A stretch of 5,254 bases of DNA from Candidatus Omnitrophota bacterium (lineage in GTDB: Bacteria; Omnitrophota; Omnitrophia; Omnitrophales; Aquincolibacteriaceae), in NCBI GenBank assembly GCA_023246995.1, contig JAHFHI010000119.1:1-5254 (forward strand). Direction: 5' to 3'. This document shows positions 1 to 5,254 of the stretch, piece by piece. The number at the start of each line of letters is the position of its first letter. Position 1 is the stretch's first letter. The notes under the pieces are model-generated. The model was not told the DNA's origin. It did no database searches and saw only the letters and a list, made by a program, of their open reading frames with translations. Position numbers and translations under genes: made by a program.

Positions 1-2465
1 GAAGTCTTTTCGAATTGAATCGTCTCGCCCCTCAAAACCGCGTCGATCTTGTCCCCTTCCTGAAATTTCCCGGAAAGGATCTCTTCGGCCAGGACGTTTT
101 CGATATAGCGCTGGATGGTCCGCTTAAGCGGACGCGCCCCGAAAACAGGATCATAACCCTTGTCGATCAAAAATTTCAGGACTTCGGCCGAGAGTTTCAA
201 ATCGAGCTGTTTGTCCTTCAGGCGCTCGGTGACCTCTTTTAATTCGAAAACGATAATCTGCTCGAGGTCCTGGCGATTTAAGGGGTGAAATACGATGATG
301 TCGTCGACACGGTTTAAGAATTCCGGACGGAACACCTTTTTGGTCTCGTCAAGAAGCTTGCGCTTCATGTTCTCATACGTTACCTCGTCAGCCTGGGGCT
401 TGAATCCCATGTCTCCCTGGCGGCGCACGAGATCGGCGCCGACGTTGGAGGTCATGATGACGATGGTGTTTCTGAAATCCACCTTGCGTCCGAAAGAGTC
501 CGTCAGGCGGCCCTCCTCCATCATCTGGAGAAGGATGTTAAAGACATCCGGATGCGCCTTTTCAATCTCGTCGAAAAGCACGACGGTGTACGGGCGGCGG
601 CGCACCTTTTCGGTGAGCTGTCCGCCTTCTTCGTATCCGACGTAGCCCGGGGGCGCTCCGACCAGTCGCGAGACGTTGAATTTCTCGCCGTATTCCGAGC
701 AGTCAATCACCACCATCGCGTCCCCGTCGCCGAACATAAACTCGGCAAGCGCGCGGGCTAGGAGCGTCTTGCCGACGCCGGTCGGCCCGAGAAAAATAAA
801 AGCCCCGATGGGCCGCTTTGGATTACGCAGCCCGGAACGCGAGCGGCGCACGGCATGCGAAATGGCGCGGGCGGCCTCATCCTGGCCGATCACGCGCTTA
901 TGGAGTTCGTCTTCCAGACGAAGCAGCCGTGAGGTTTCCTTTTCTTCAAGCCGGGCAAGCGGCACGCCGGTCCATTTGGACACGATGTAGGCAATATCTT
1001 CGGCGGTGACTTGAACCTCCACTTCGGACTTCGACTCCTTCCAGTTTTTTTTCATCCGGACCAGTTCTTCCTTGGCCCGGCGCTCGTCGTCCCGGAGCTT
1101 GGCCGCTTTTTCAAAATCCTGGGCCTTGATCGACGCTTCTTTTTCGCGTTTCAGGCTTTCGATCTCGCCTTCGACTTTCTTGAGATCCTTCGGAAGCGTG
1201 GTCACGGCAAGACGCGCGCGCGAGGCCGCCTCATCGATAAGATCAATCGCCTTGTCCGGCAAAAAGCGTCCGCTGATGTAGCGTTCCGAAAGCTTGGCCG
1301 ATGCCTCGAGGGCCTCATCCAAAATCTTGACCCGGTGATGGGCCTCATACTTGTCTCGCAGGCCTTTTAAAATCTGGACCGCTTCGTCGGCTGAAGGCGG
1401 ATCGACCATGATGGTCTGAAAACGCCGGGCCAGCGCCGCGTCCTTTTCAATGTATTTTCGGTACTCATCAAGCGTGGTCGCCCCGATGCACTGAATCTCG
1501 CCGCGGGAAAGCGCGGGCTTGAGGATGTTCGACGCGTCGATGGCGCCTTCCGCGCCGCCGGCTCCGACCAGCGTGTGAAGCTCGTCAATAAAGATCATGA
1601 TGTTGTCCGAACGGCGGATTTCATCCATCACCGCCTTGATGCGCTCTTCAAACTGGCCGCGGTATTTGGTTCCGGCGACCATGAGTGCCAGGTCCAGCAC
1701 GACGATGCGCTTGTCCATCAGGATTTCAGGCACGTCGCCGGAAATAATCCGCTGGGCAAGGCCCTCAACAATCGCGGTTTTTCCGACCCCGGCTTCCCCG
1801 AGAAGCACGGGATTGTTTTTAGTGCGCCGCGCAAGAATCTGGACAACACGCTCAATTTCGTTTTCACGGCCGACCACGGGGTCGAGTTTGCCGTCACGGG
1901 CGAGCTGGGAAAGATCCCGGCCAAAGGCGTCAAGCGCGGGCGTCTTGGTTTTACCTTTTCCCGTGCCCACGGCCGCAGAGCCACCGCCCGCGCCCGCGGT
2001 GCCGCCGCCTCCGCTCCCGCCGGGCGTCGAGGATCCTAAAAGTTTGATCACTTCAGCGCGGACTTTATTAAGGTCAAGGCCGACATTCATGAGCACGTGG
2101 CTTGCCACGCCTTCGCCTTCCTTGATAAGACCGAGAAGCAAATGCTCGGTCCCGATGTAGTTGTGCCCGAGCCGCCGCGCTTCGTCCATGGCCAGTTCGA
2201 TCACTTTCTTGGCCTTGGGCGTAAAGGGAATGTCTCCTGAAACAATCGTGCTCGGTCCGAACTGGACAAGCTTCTCGACTTCAAGGCGTATGGTGTCGAG
2301 CGACAGCCCGAGATTTTGCAGCACGGCCGCGGCCACGCTCTCGCCTTCCTTGATCAGGCCGAGAAGGATATGCTCGGTTCCGATGTAGTCATGGTTAAAA
2401 CGTTTGGCTTCTTCCTTAGCAAGAATGATGACTTTACGGGCTCTTTCCGTGAAACGGTCAAACAT
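1..2465 (-). CDS. clpC: ATP-dependent Clp protease ATP-binding subunit ClpC (3' end cut off by window edge)
   Basis: Hsp100 AAA+ unfoldase that threads marked proteins into ClpP in the cytoplasm. 821 complete codons are visible with no interruption. Two Clp N-repeats occupy about residues 4-66 and 80-143, each with a YIGTEH motif (Glu31 and Glu107, equivalent to the two phospho-arginine-binding glutamates of Bacillus ClpC). A Gly/Ala-rich linker follows at about 147-172. The first AAA+ module has Walker A GEAGVGKT (223-230) and Walker B IFIDE (291-295). A UVR-type middle-domain segment lies near 445-475 ([11 protein letters not shown]), the hallmark separating ClpC from ClpA. The second AAA+ module has Walker A GPTGVGKT (560-567), Walker B with Asp632-Glu633, a ClpP-contact loop MGF (686-688) and sensor-2 GAR (776-778). 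By comparison with Bacillus ClpC, only a few to about ten C-terminal residues are missing. ATG at 2465 is chosen for its GGAGGT site; a GTG codon directly before it sits too close to that site. ClpB is excluded by the short UVR-type middle domain. Confidence 0.97.
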   Translation of the reverse strand, partial: MFDRFTERARKVIILAKEEAKRFNHDYIGTEHILLGLIKEGESVAAAVLQNLGLSLDTIRLEVEKLVQFGPSTIVSGDIPFTPKAKKVIELAMDEARRLGHNYIGTEHLLLGLIKEGEGVASHVLMNVGLDLNKVRAEVIKLLGSSTPGGSGGGGTAGAGGGSAAVGTGKGKTKTPALDAFGRDLSQLARDGKLDPVVGRENEIERVVQILARRTKNNPVLLGEAGVGKTAIVEGLAQRIISGDVPEILMDKRIVVLDLALMVAGTKYRGQFEERIKAVMDEIRRSDNIMIFIDELHTLVGAGGAEGAIDASNILKPALSRGEIQCIGATTLDEYRKYIEKDAALARRFQTIMVDPPSADEAVQILKGLRDKYEAHHRVKILDEALEASAKLSERYISGRFLPDKAIDLIDEAASRARLAVTTLPKDLKKVEGEIESLKREKEASIKAQDFEKAAKLRDDERRAKEELVRMKKNWKESKSEVEVQVTAEDIAYIVSKWTGVPLARLEEKETSRLLRLEDELHKRVIGQDEAARAISHAVRRSRSGLRNPKRPIGAFIFLGPTGVGKTLLARALAEFMFGDGDAMVVIDCSEYGEKFNVSRLVGAPPGYVGYEEGGQLTEKVRRRPYTVVLFDEIEKAHPDVFNILLQMMEEGRLTDSFGRKVDFRNTIVIMTSNVGADLVRRQGDMGFKPQADEVTYENMKRKLLDETKKVFRPEFLNRVDDIIVFHPLNRQDLEQIIVFELKEVTERLKDKQLDLKLSAEVLKFLIDKGYDPVFGARPLKRTIQRYIENVLAEEILSGKFQEGDKIDAVLRGETIQFEKT
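2113..2160 (-). repeat. Intragenic direct repeat, copy 2 (second Clp N-repeat of clpC)
   Basis: 48 bases encoding [16 protein letters not shown], differing from the copy at 2341-2388 at five positions. It reflects the tandem Clp N-domain architecture, with unusually well kept codon identity. Confidence 0.8.
2341..2388 (-). repeat. Intragenic direct repeat, copy 1 (first Clp N-repeat of clpC)
   Basis: 48 bases encoding [16 protein letters not shown]. They match the second copy at 2113-2160 in 43 of 48 positions, in the same orientation and reading frame. Confidence 0.8.
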
Positions 2466-2470
2466 CACAA

Positions 2471-2476
2471 ACCTCC
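2471..2476 (-). promoter_or_regulatory. Ribosome binding site of clpC
   Basis: GGAGGT lies 5 bases before ATG at 2465. It is close to the ideal anti-Shine-Dalgarno match and favours this ATG over the GTG codon at 2468. It implies strong clpC translation independent of mcsB. Confidence 0.85.
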
Positions 2477-2502
2477 GAAAGATTGCGCATCTCTGCTCCG
2501 CT

Positions 2503-2579
2503 GCGGGCCTTCCTAGGCAAAACCCGCGGCTTTGAGGACGCTTTATCGTTAATAAATAGCGTAGCTTCCATATCGGCTA
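2503..2579 (-). promoter_or_regulatory. Cluster of three hairpins in the clpC leader
   Basis: Three adjacent inverted repeats are visible. TAGC (2579-2576) pairs with GCTA (2565-2562). ACGC plus TTTAT (2562-2552) pairs with ATAAA plus GCGT (2546-2538) around a TAACG loop. GCGG plus GCCT (2527-2515) pairs with AGGC plus CCGC (2510-2503) around an AGGA loop with a bulged GTTTT. The first two share base 2562, so they may stack or compete. The third stem ends 27 bases before the clpC Shine-Dalgarno. This could be a cis-regulatory RNA, an RNA thermometer-like element or a dispersed repeat unit. It does not match a riboswitch class I can name with confidence. Confidence 0.35.
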
Positions 2580-2618
2580 AAAACCCTGATACCTTTCGAC
2601 CTTCTTTATTATTCTTCC

Positions 2619-2654
2619 GCGGCCTCCGGGAAACCCAAAACCAACCCCGGCCGC
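2619..2654 (-). other. GC-rich hairpin directly after the mcsB stop
   Basis: GCGGCC (2654-2649) can pair with GGCCGC (2624-2619), extended by GGG (2647-2645) with CCC (2630-2628) across small bulges. It begins 7 bases after the mcsB stop codon. What follows is purine-rich rather than a T-run, so it is not a standard intrinsic terminator. It may protect the 3' end of a processed mcsAB message or weaken readthrough into clpC. Confidence 0.35.
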
Positions 2655-2661
2655 TCAAGCG

Positions 2662-3726
2662 TTACAGCTGGACTTTGCTCAAATGCTGCCGGATCAAATC
2701 AGCCCGGGCGATATCGCGATCCGAAGAGTTCAGCGTCTTATCCGATATCTTTTGAAGATGCGCGGGCTGGATCAAGAGAAAAAGCGTGTTCAGATCCTGG
2801 CGCGTAAGCCCCGGGTCCAAGAGCTCCATCAGTACCCCAAGCTGGACAAGCGACAAAAGCTGGGTGGCCTCCGAAGAGGATATGGCGCGCGCCGATTTCA
2901 GGGCCCCGAAGGCCCGCCAGATCTGGTCCTCGAATTTGCCTTTGCGTTTTTGCCGGAGGTATTGCCGGGCTTCCTTTTCATGCTCCACCACCTGCCGGAT
3001 CACGGCCGCCAGGTTTTCGATGATTTCCTCCTCCTTCTGGCCCAGAGTCATCTGATTGGAAAACTGGAAAAAATTTCCCGTGGCCTGGGTCCCCTCGCCG
3101 TATAGGCCTCGTGCCGCGAGATTGAGCTTGGAGAGAGCCTGAAGCACCTTGTGCACCTGCTTGGTCAGGACCAGACTCGGCAGATGCAGCATGCAGGAGG
3201 CCCGAAGCCCGGTTCCCACGTTGGTCGGACACGACGTGAGGTAGCCTAAAGTCGGGTTGAAAGAAAATTCCACCGATTTCTGGAGAGAGTCGTCGATCAT
3301 TCCCACGATTCGCCAGGCTTCCTGGAGGTTGAAACCCGACTGAAAGGCCTGAAGCCGGAGGTGGTCCTCTTCGAGCACCATCAGGCTCACGACCTCGTTT
3401 CGGGTAATCGAAACCGCGCGCTCCCCTTTTTCACCGGCATGCTCCCGGCTGATTAAGTGGCGTTCCACCAAGAACTGGCGGTCCAGGTCGGTCAGGTCGC
3501 GGTAGCGAAAATAGGTCGCGTCTTTAAGGACATCCGTTTTTTGAACCGTGTCTTCCATCAGATCCACGATTTCATCGTGCTGCTCGGCGGTGAGCTTCTG
3601 GAGAAAAGGAAAACCGCGCACGTTACGCGCCAAACGCAGTCTGGAGCTGATCACGATTTCGCTTTCCGGTCCCGAACTGCGGAGCCATTCGGCCGGCTGT
3701 CTGGCAAAAAGATCCAGATTACTCAC
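2662..3726 (-). CDS. mcsB: Protein arginine kinase McsB
   Basis: Phosphorylates arginine side chains of damaged proteins, using a guanidino-kinase (phosphagen kinase) fold, so that ClpC can recognise them. The 354 residues are close to the usual length of about 360. Seen in order: GPESEIVISSRLRLARN (19-35, nucleotide-binding arginines), EEDHLRLQ (119-126, catalytic glutamate region), SCPTNVGTGLRAS (165-177) with the conserved Cys166, and YGEG (209-212) with the loop glutamate Glu211. RDIARA (337-342) matches the RDxxRA motif of the allosteric phospho-arginine pocket, which separates true McsB from arginine and creatine kinases. The start is a GTG overlapping the mcsA stop by 8 bases, with no good Shine-Dalgarno of its own, so translational coupling to mcsA is inferred. 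The N-terminus before GPES is about as long as in Bacillus McsB, which supports this start. No active-site residue appears lost, so an active kinase is expected. Confidence 0.96.
   Translation of the reverse strand: MSNLDLFARQPAEWLRSSGPESEIVISSRLRLARNVRGFPFLQKLTAEQHDEIVDLMEDTVQKTDVLKDATYFRYRDLTDLDRQFLVERHLISREHAGEKGERAVSITRNEVVSLMVLEEDHLRLQAFQSGFNLQEAWRIVGMIDDSLQKSVEFSFNPTLGYLTSCPTNVGTGLRASCMLHLPSLVLTKQVHKVLQALSKLNLAARGLYGEGTQATGNFFQFSNQMTLGQKEEEIIENLAAVIRQVVEHEKEARQYLRQKRKGKFEDQIWRAFGALKSARAISSSEATQLLSLVQLGVLMELLDPGLTRQDLNTLFLLIQPAHLQKISDKTLNSSDRDIARADLIRQHLSKVQL
3719..3726 (-). other. mcsA stop / mcsB start overlap (translational coupling)
   Basis: The TAA of mcsA (3721-3719) lies inside the first codons of mcsB, whose GTG is at 3726-3724. 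The sequence before the GTG is A-rich and encodes the McsA lysine tail. It has only a distant AAAGG, so ribosomes ending mcsA probably restart on mcsB, keeping activator and kinase in a fixed ratio. Confidence 0.6.
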
Positions 3727-4267
3727 TTTTGTTTTTCTTGCCTTTCTTCAGTTTATCCTCAAGCTGCTTGATTTCATCGCGAAGATTGGCCGCGTCTTCA
3801 AAAGCCTCGCTTTGAACGCTCTTGCGCAGGCGCTCCTGAAGCATCCGCAGATCACTTGCCGGGCTCGAGGGCCTGCGGGCGGGCGCGGGCGAGCCGGACT
3901 GGTTTTGCGGCCTTTTGCCCACATGGATCAACGCCTTTTGAATTTTCTTGATCAGCGGAAGCAGAAGCTTTGAAAACGCATCATAGCATCCGGCGCAGCC
4001 GAGACGTCCGGCCTTGGCAAACTCCTCATAAGTGATTCCGCAATCCGGGCACCTTCCGGCAAACCGCTTCTCCATCGGACCTTTGACGGGTTTTTCGCTT
4101 TCCCCCAGAACCCCCGCAAGAAGATCAGTCAAATTAAAGTGGGTCTTAAAGTCCGTCCCCTTTTCCTTAGCGCAGGCATCGCAAAGATGGACTTCGAGCA
4201 TCTGGTTGTTGACGATTTCGGTCAAATGGATGGTGGCTTCTTGAGCCCCGCAGAGATTGCAAACCAT
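3719..4267 (-). CDS. mcsA: McsA, zinc-binding activator of the McsB arginine kinase (UvrB/UvrC-motif protein)
   Basis: Small adaptor that binds and activates McsB. The 182 residues carry four CxxC pairs: Cys3/Cys6 and Cys29/Cys32 near the N-terminus, then Cys73/Cys76 and Cys91/Cys94, fitting two zinc-binding modules. A low-complexity Ser/Pro/Ala linker (about 121-138) leads to a C-terminal UVR motif at about 141-175 (LRMLQERLRKSVQSEAFEDA and following), the coiled-coil helix pair shared with UvrB, UvrC and the ClpC middle domain. The extreme C-terminus is very lysine-rich. The gene follows ilvE after 60 bases and overlaps mcsB, so kinase and activator are probably made together. The ATG at 4267 starts directly at the first zinc knuckle (MVCNLC), as is usual for the family. 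There is no recognisable Shine-Dalgarno, and an extended -10 box lies only 10 bases upstream, so the message may be leaderless. Family identity is secure; the activating role comes from Bacillota homologues. Confidence 0.94.
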   Translation of the reverse strand: MVCNLCGAQEATIHLTEIVNNQMLEVHLCDACAKEKGTDFKTHFNLTDLLAGVLGESEKPVKGPMEKRFAGRCPDCGITYEEFAKAGRLGCAGCYDAFSKLLLPLIKKIQKALIHVGKRPQNQSGSPAPARRPSSPASDLRMLQERLRKSVQSEAFEDAANLRDEIKQLEDKLKKGKKNKSE

Positions 4268-4277
4268 AGCAGGGCAG

Positions 4278-4286
4278 ATTATATCA
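4278..4286 (-). promoter_or_regulatory. Extended -10 promoter element just before mcsA
   Basis: TGATATAAT fits the extended -10 consensus TGnTATAAT at every fixed position. There is no TTGACA-like -35 at normal spacing (the place reads CGCGCC), which is tolerated by extended -10 promoters. Transcription would start near 4271, giving a leader of only about 4 bases before the mcsA ATG. This would let mcsA-mcsB, and perhaps clpC, be transcribed separately from ilvE. The match is seen in sequence; activity is inferred. Confidence 0.55.
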
Positions 4287-4327
4287 CAAGGAGGCTTCCG
4301 GGCGCGAGAGGGTGAAAAAGCGACCCT

Positions 4328-5224
4328 TTAGAGGCGGTAGCGCACGCCGTCGCGAGCGGTAAGGGCGTTGAAGGCCTTGCGAAGCCGGGCCGTCACCGGG
4401 CCCGGGACGCCCGGACCGATTTTGCGGCCGTCGATTTTTACGACCGGAATAATCTCGGCCGCCGTGCCGGTAAGGAACACTTCGTCGCCGTTATAAAGGT
4501 CGTGGCGGGTGAGGATCCTTTCTTCAAAAGAAATGGCAAGCTCCCGGGAAAGCTCAATAATGGCGTCCCGGGTAATCCCTTTCAAAGCCCCGAGATACGT
4601 GGGCGGGGTGAGCAGCAAAGGTTTCCCCTCCGCCCCTTCGGCACGGACCATGAACACATTATCGCCCGTGCACTCGGCCACATAGCCCTGGTGGTTCAGC
4701 ATGAGTGCTTCCATACATCCGGAATTCTTGGCCTCGATCTTGGCCAGGATATTGTTCAGATAATTAAGGCTCTTAATCGAGGGGTTGACGGCCTCGGGCA
4801 GATTACGCACCGTCGGCACCGTAATGATATCGAGGCCTTTTTTATAAAGGCTTTCGGGATACAAAACAATCTTGTCGGTGATGATAAACACCGTGGCTTT
4901 CTTGCATTTGGCCGGATCCAGGCCGAGATCCCCGGGGCCGCGGGTCACGACGATCCGGATGTAGGCATCCAGGAGCTTATTACGCCGCAAGGTCTCGACG
5001 ATCGCCGTTTCGATTTCCTTAGCGGTCATGGGAATCTCGAGCATGAGCGTGTGGGCGGACTCCGAGAGGCGCGTGATGTGCTCTTTTAATTTAAAGACCA
5101 GTCCCTTGTAGGCCCGGATCCCTTCAAAGACCCCGTCGCCGTAAAGAAGTCCGTGATCAAAAACAGAAATCTTGGCTTCGCTTTTGGGGACCCACTGCCC
5201 GTCCAGATAAATCATAAGTTCCAT
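4328..5224 (-). CDS. ilvE: Branched-chain-amino-acid aminotransferase (class IV, PLP-dependent)
   Basis: Catalyses the last step of valine, leucine and isoleucine synthesis (or the first of their breakdown), moving the amino group between glutamate and branched 2-oxo acids in the cytoplasm. The 298 residues match the short prokaryotic IlvE form. Class IV landmarks are present: DHGLLYGDGVFEGIR (23-37), Arg52 in HITRLSESAH for the PLP phosphate, Lys151 in IKSLNYLNN as the Schiff-base lysine, Glu184 in AECTGDNVF facing the PLP pyridine nitrogen, and LTGTAAEIIPV (251-261) for the cofactor phosphate. D-amino-acid aminotransferase and aminodeoxychorismate lyase share this fold. The GVFEGIRAY and KSLNYLNN signatures favour IlvE, though the exact substrate range cannot be read from sequence. 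ATG at 5224 is preceded by a good GAGGAG site; an in-frame ATG three codons later is less well placed. It is metabolically unrelated to the McsAB-ClpC module downstream, yet on the same strand and with no clear terminator between them. Confidence 0.93.
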   Translation of the reverse strand: MELMIYLDGQWVPKSEAKISVFDHGLLYGDGVFEGIRAYKGLVFKLKEHITRLSESAHTLMLEIPMTAKEIETAIVETLRRNKLLDAYIRIVVTRGPGDLGLDPAKCKKATVFIITDKIVLYPESLYKKGLDIITVPTVRNLPEAVNPSIKSLNYLNNILAKIEAKNSGCMEALMLNHQGYVAECTGDNVFMVRAEGAEGKPLLLTPPTYLGALKGITRDAIIELSRELAISFEERILTRHDLYNGDEVFLTGTAAEIIPVVKIDGRKIGPGVPGPVTARLRKAFNALTARDGVRYRL

Positions 5225-5232
5225 GCCCGGCT

Positions 5233-5238
5233 CTCCTC
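5233..5238 (-). promoter_or_regulatory. Ribosome binding site of ilvE
   Basis: GAGGAG lies 8 bases before the ATG at 5224 and decides this start over the in-frame ATG at 5215. The 16 bases between it and the window edge are too short to show a promoter. They contain a TAA that could end an upstream gene, but no frame can be followed. Confidence 0.8.
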
Positions 5239-5254
5239 GTTTCTTAATAACTTG

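Larger units (their letters stand above)
2466..2661 (-). other. mcsB-clpC intergenic region, possible structured clpC leader
   Basis: This 196-base gap is the only sizeable non-coding stretch. Read on the minus strand it has a GC-rich hairpin just after mcsB, an A/T-rich purine stretch (about 2616-2602), a group of three adjacent hairpins (2579-2503), then the clpC ribosome site. No CtsR tandem heptads, CIRCE inverted repeat or convincing -35/-10 pair was found, and no hairpin is followed by a T-run. A TTG-started frame of 66 codons (2658-2458) crosses it and ends 8 bases inside clpC. It has no ribosome site at its start and no recognised family, so it is not called as a gene. Confidence 0.6.

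Noticed and set aside
1575..2160. Long plus-strand open frames opposite clpC (154 and 187 codons)
   Set aside because: They lie antisense to the conserved AAA+ coding sequence, have low-complexity Arg/Ser/Pro composition and no domain. They are shadows of codon bias.
2521..2550. Partial resemblance of the CAAAGCCGCGGG stretch to a cyclic-di-GMP (GEMM-I) riboswitch
   Set aside because: The GGCAAACC strand, the GNRA-capped P1b hairpin and the closing GGGTTACC-type segment are missing, so only a short string matches.
2585..2601. GGTCGAAAGG followed by TATCAGG, resembling a CtsR tandem heptad operator
   Set aside because: Only the first half resembles GGTCAAA. The second half does not, and no ctsR gene is present in the window.
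2458..2658. 66-codon minus-strand frame across the mcsB-clpC gap
   Set aside because: It starts at a TTG without a ribosome site, shows no recognisable domain, and overlaps hairpins and the clpC ribosome site. It is more likely incidental, apart from the short upstream ORF noted separately.
4309..4327. AGGGT / ACCCT inverted repeat after the ilvE stop as a terminator
   Set aside because: The stem is only 5 bp, the T-run lies in the loop rather than after the stem, and the loop is 9 bases. This does not support intrinsic termination.
4502..5089. 195-codon plus-strand open frame opposite ilvE
   Set aside because: It is antisense to a complete aminotransferase with all catalytic residues, and has no family features or ribosome site of its own.

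Overview
The window is one tightly packed minus-strand block. In order of transcription it holds ilvE (branched-chain aminotransferase), mcsA (zinc-binding activator), mcsB (protein arginine kinase) and clpC (Hsp100 AAA+ unfoldase). clpC runs off the left edge of the window only a few residues before its expected C-terminus. All four frames are open and carry the catalytic residues expected of their families. The long plus-strand open frames are shadows of these genes.

The core is the mcsA-mcsB-clpC protein quality-control module best known from Bacillota. McsB phosphorylates arginines on aberrant proteins, McsA activates McsB, and the ClpC N-domain recognises phospho-arginine and feeds the substrate to ClpP. 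Both ends of this pathway look intact. McsB keeps the Cys and Glu residues of the active site and the RDxxRA phospho-arginine pocket. ClpC keeps both TEH glutamates of its phospho-arginine docking sites. The usual first gene of the Bacillota operon, the repressor gene ctsR, is absent. Its place is taken by ilvE, and no clear CtsR or CIRCE operator was found in the two intergenic gaps.

Layout on the minus strand: ilvE (5224-4328), a 60-base gap with a perfect extended -10 box, mcsA (4267-3719), mcsB (3726-2662, overlapping mcsA by 8 bases), a 196-base gap with several hairpins, then clpC (2465 to beyond base 1). The mcsB-clpC gap is the only substantial non-coding stretch and is the least explained part of the window.

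The DNA is moderately GC-rich with strong Shine-Dalgarno sequences before ilvE and clpC. The organism is a bacterium with an McsAB-ClpC system. Missing ctsR, an ilvE neighbour and fairly high GC argue against a typical low-GC Bacillota. A less-studied phylum that carries McsAB, such as Omnitrophota or a planctomycete relative, is plausible, but that is a guess and the window does not settle it. Nothing mobile, no CRISPR array and no tRNA or rRNA was seen.
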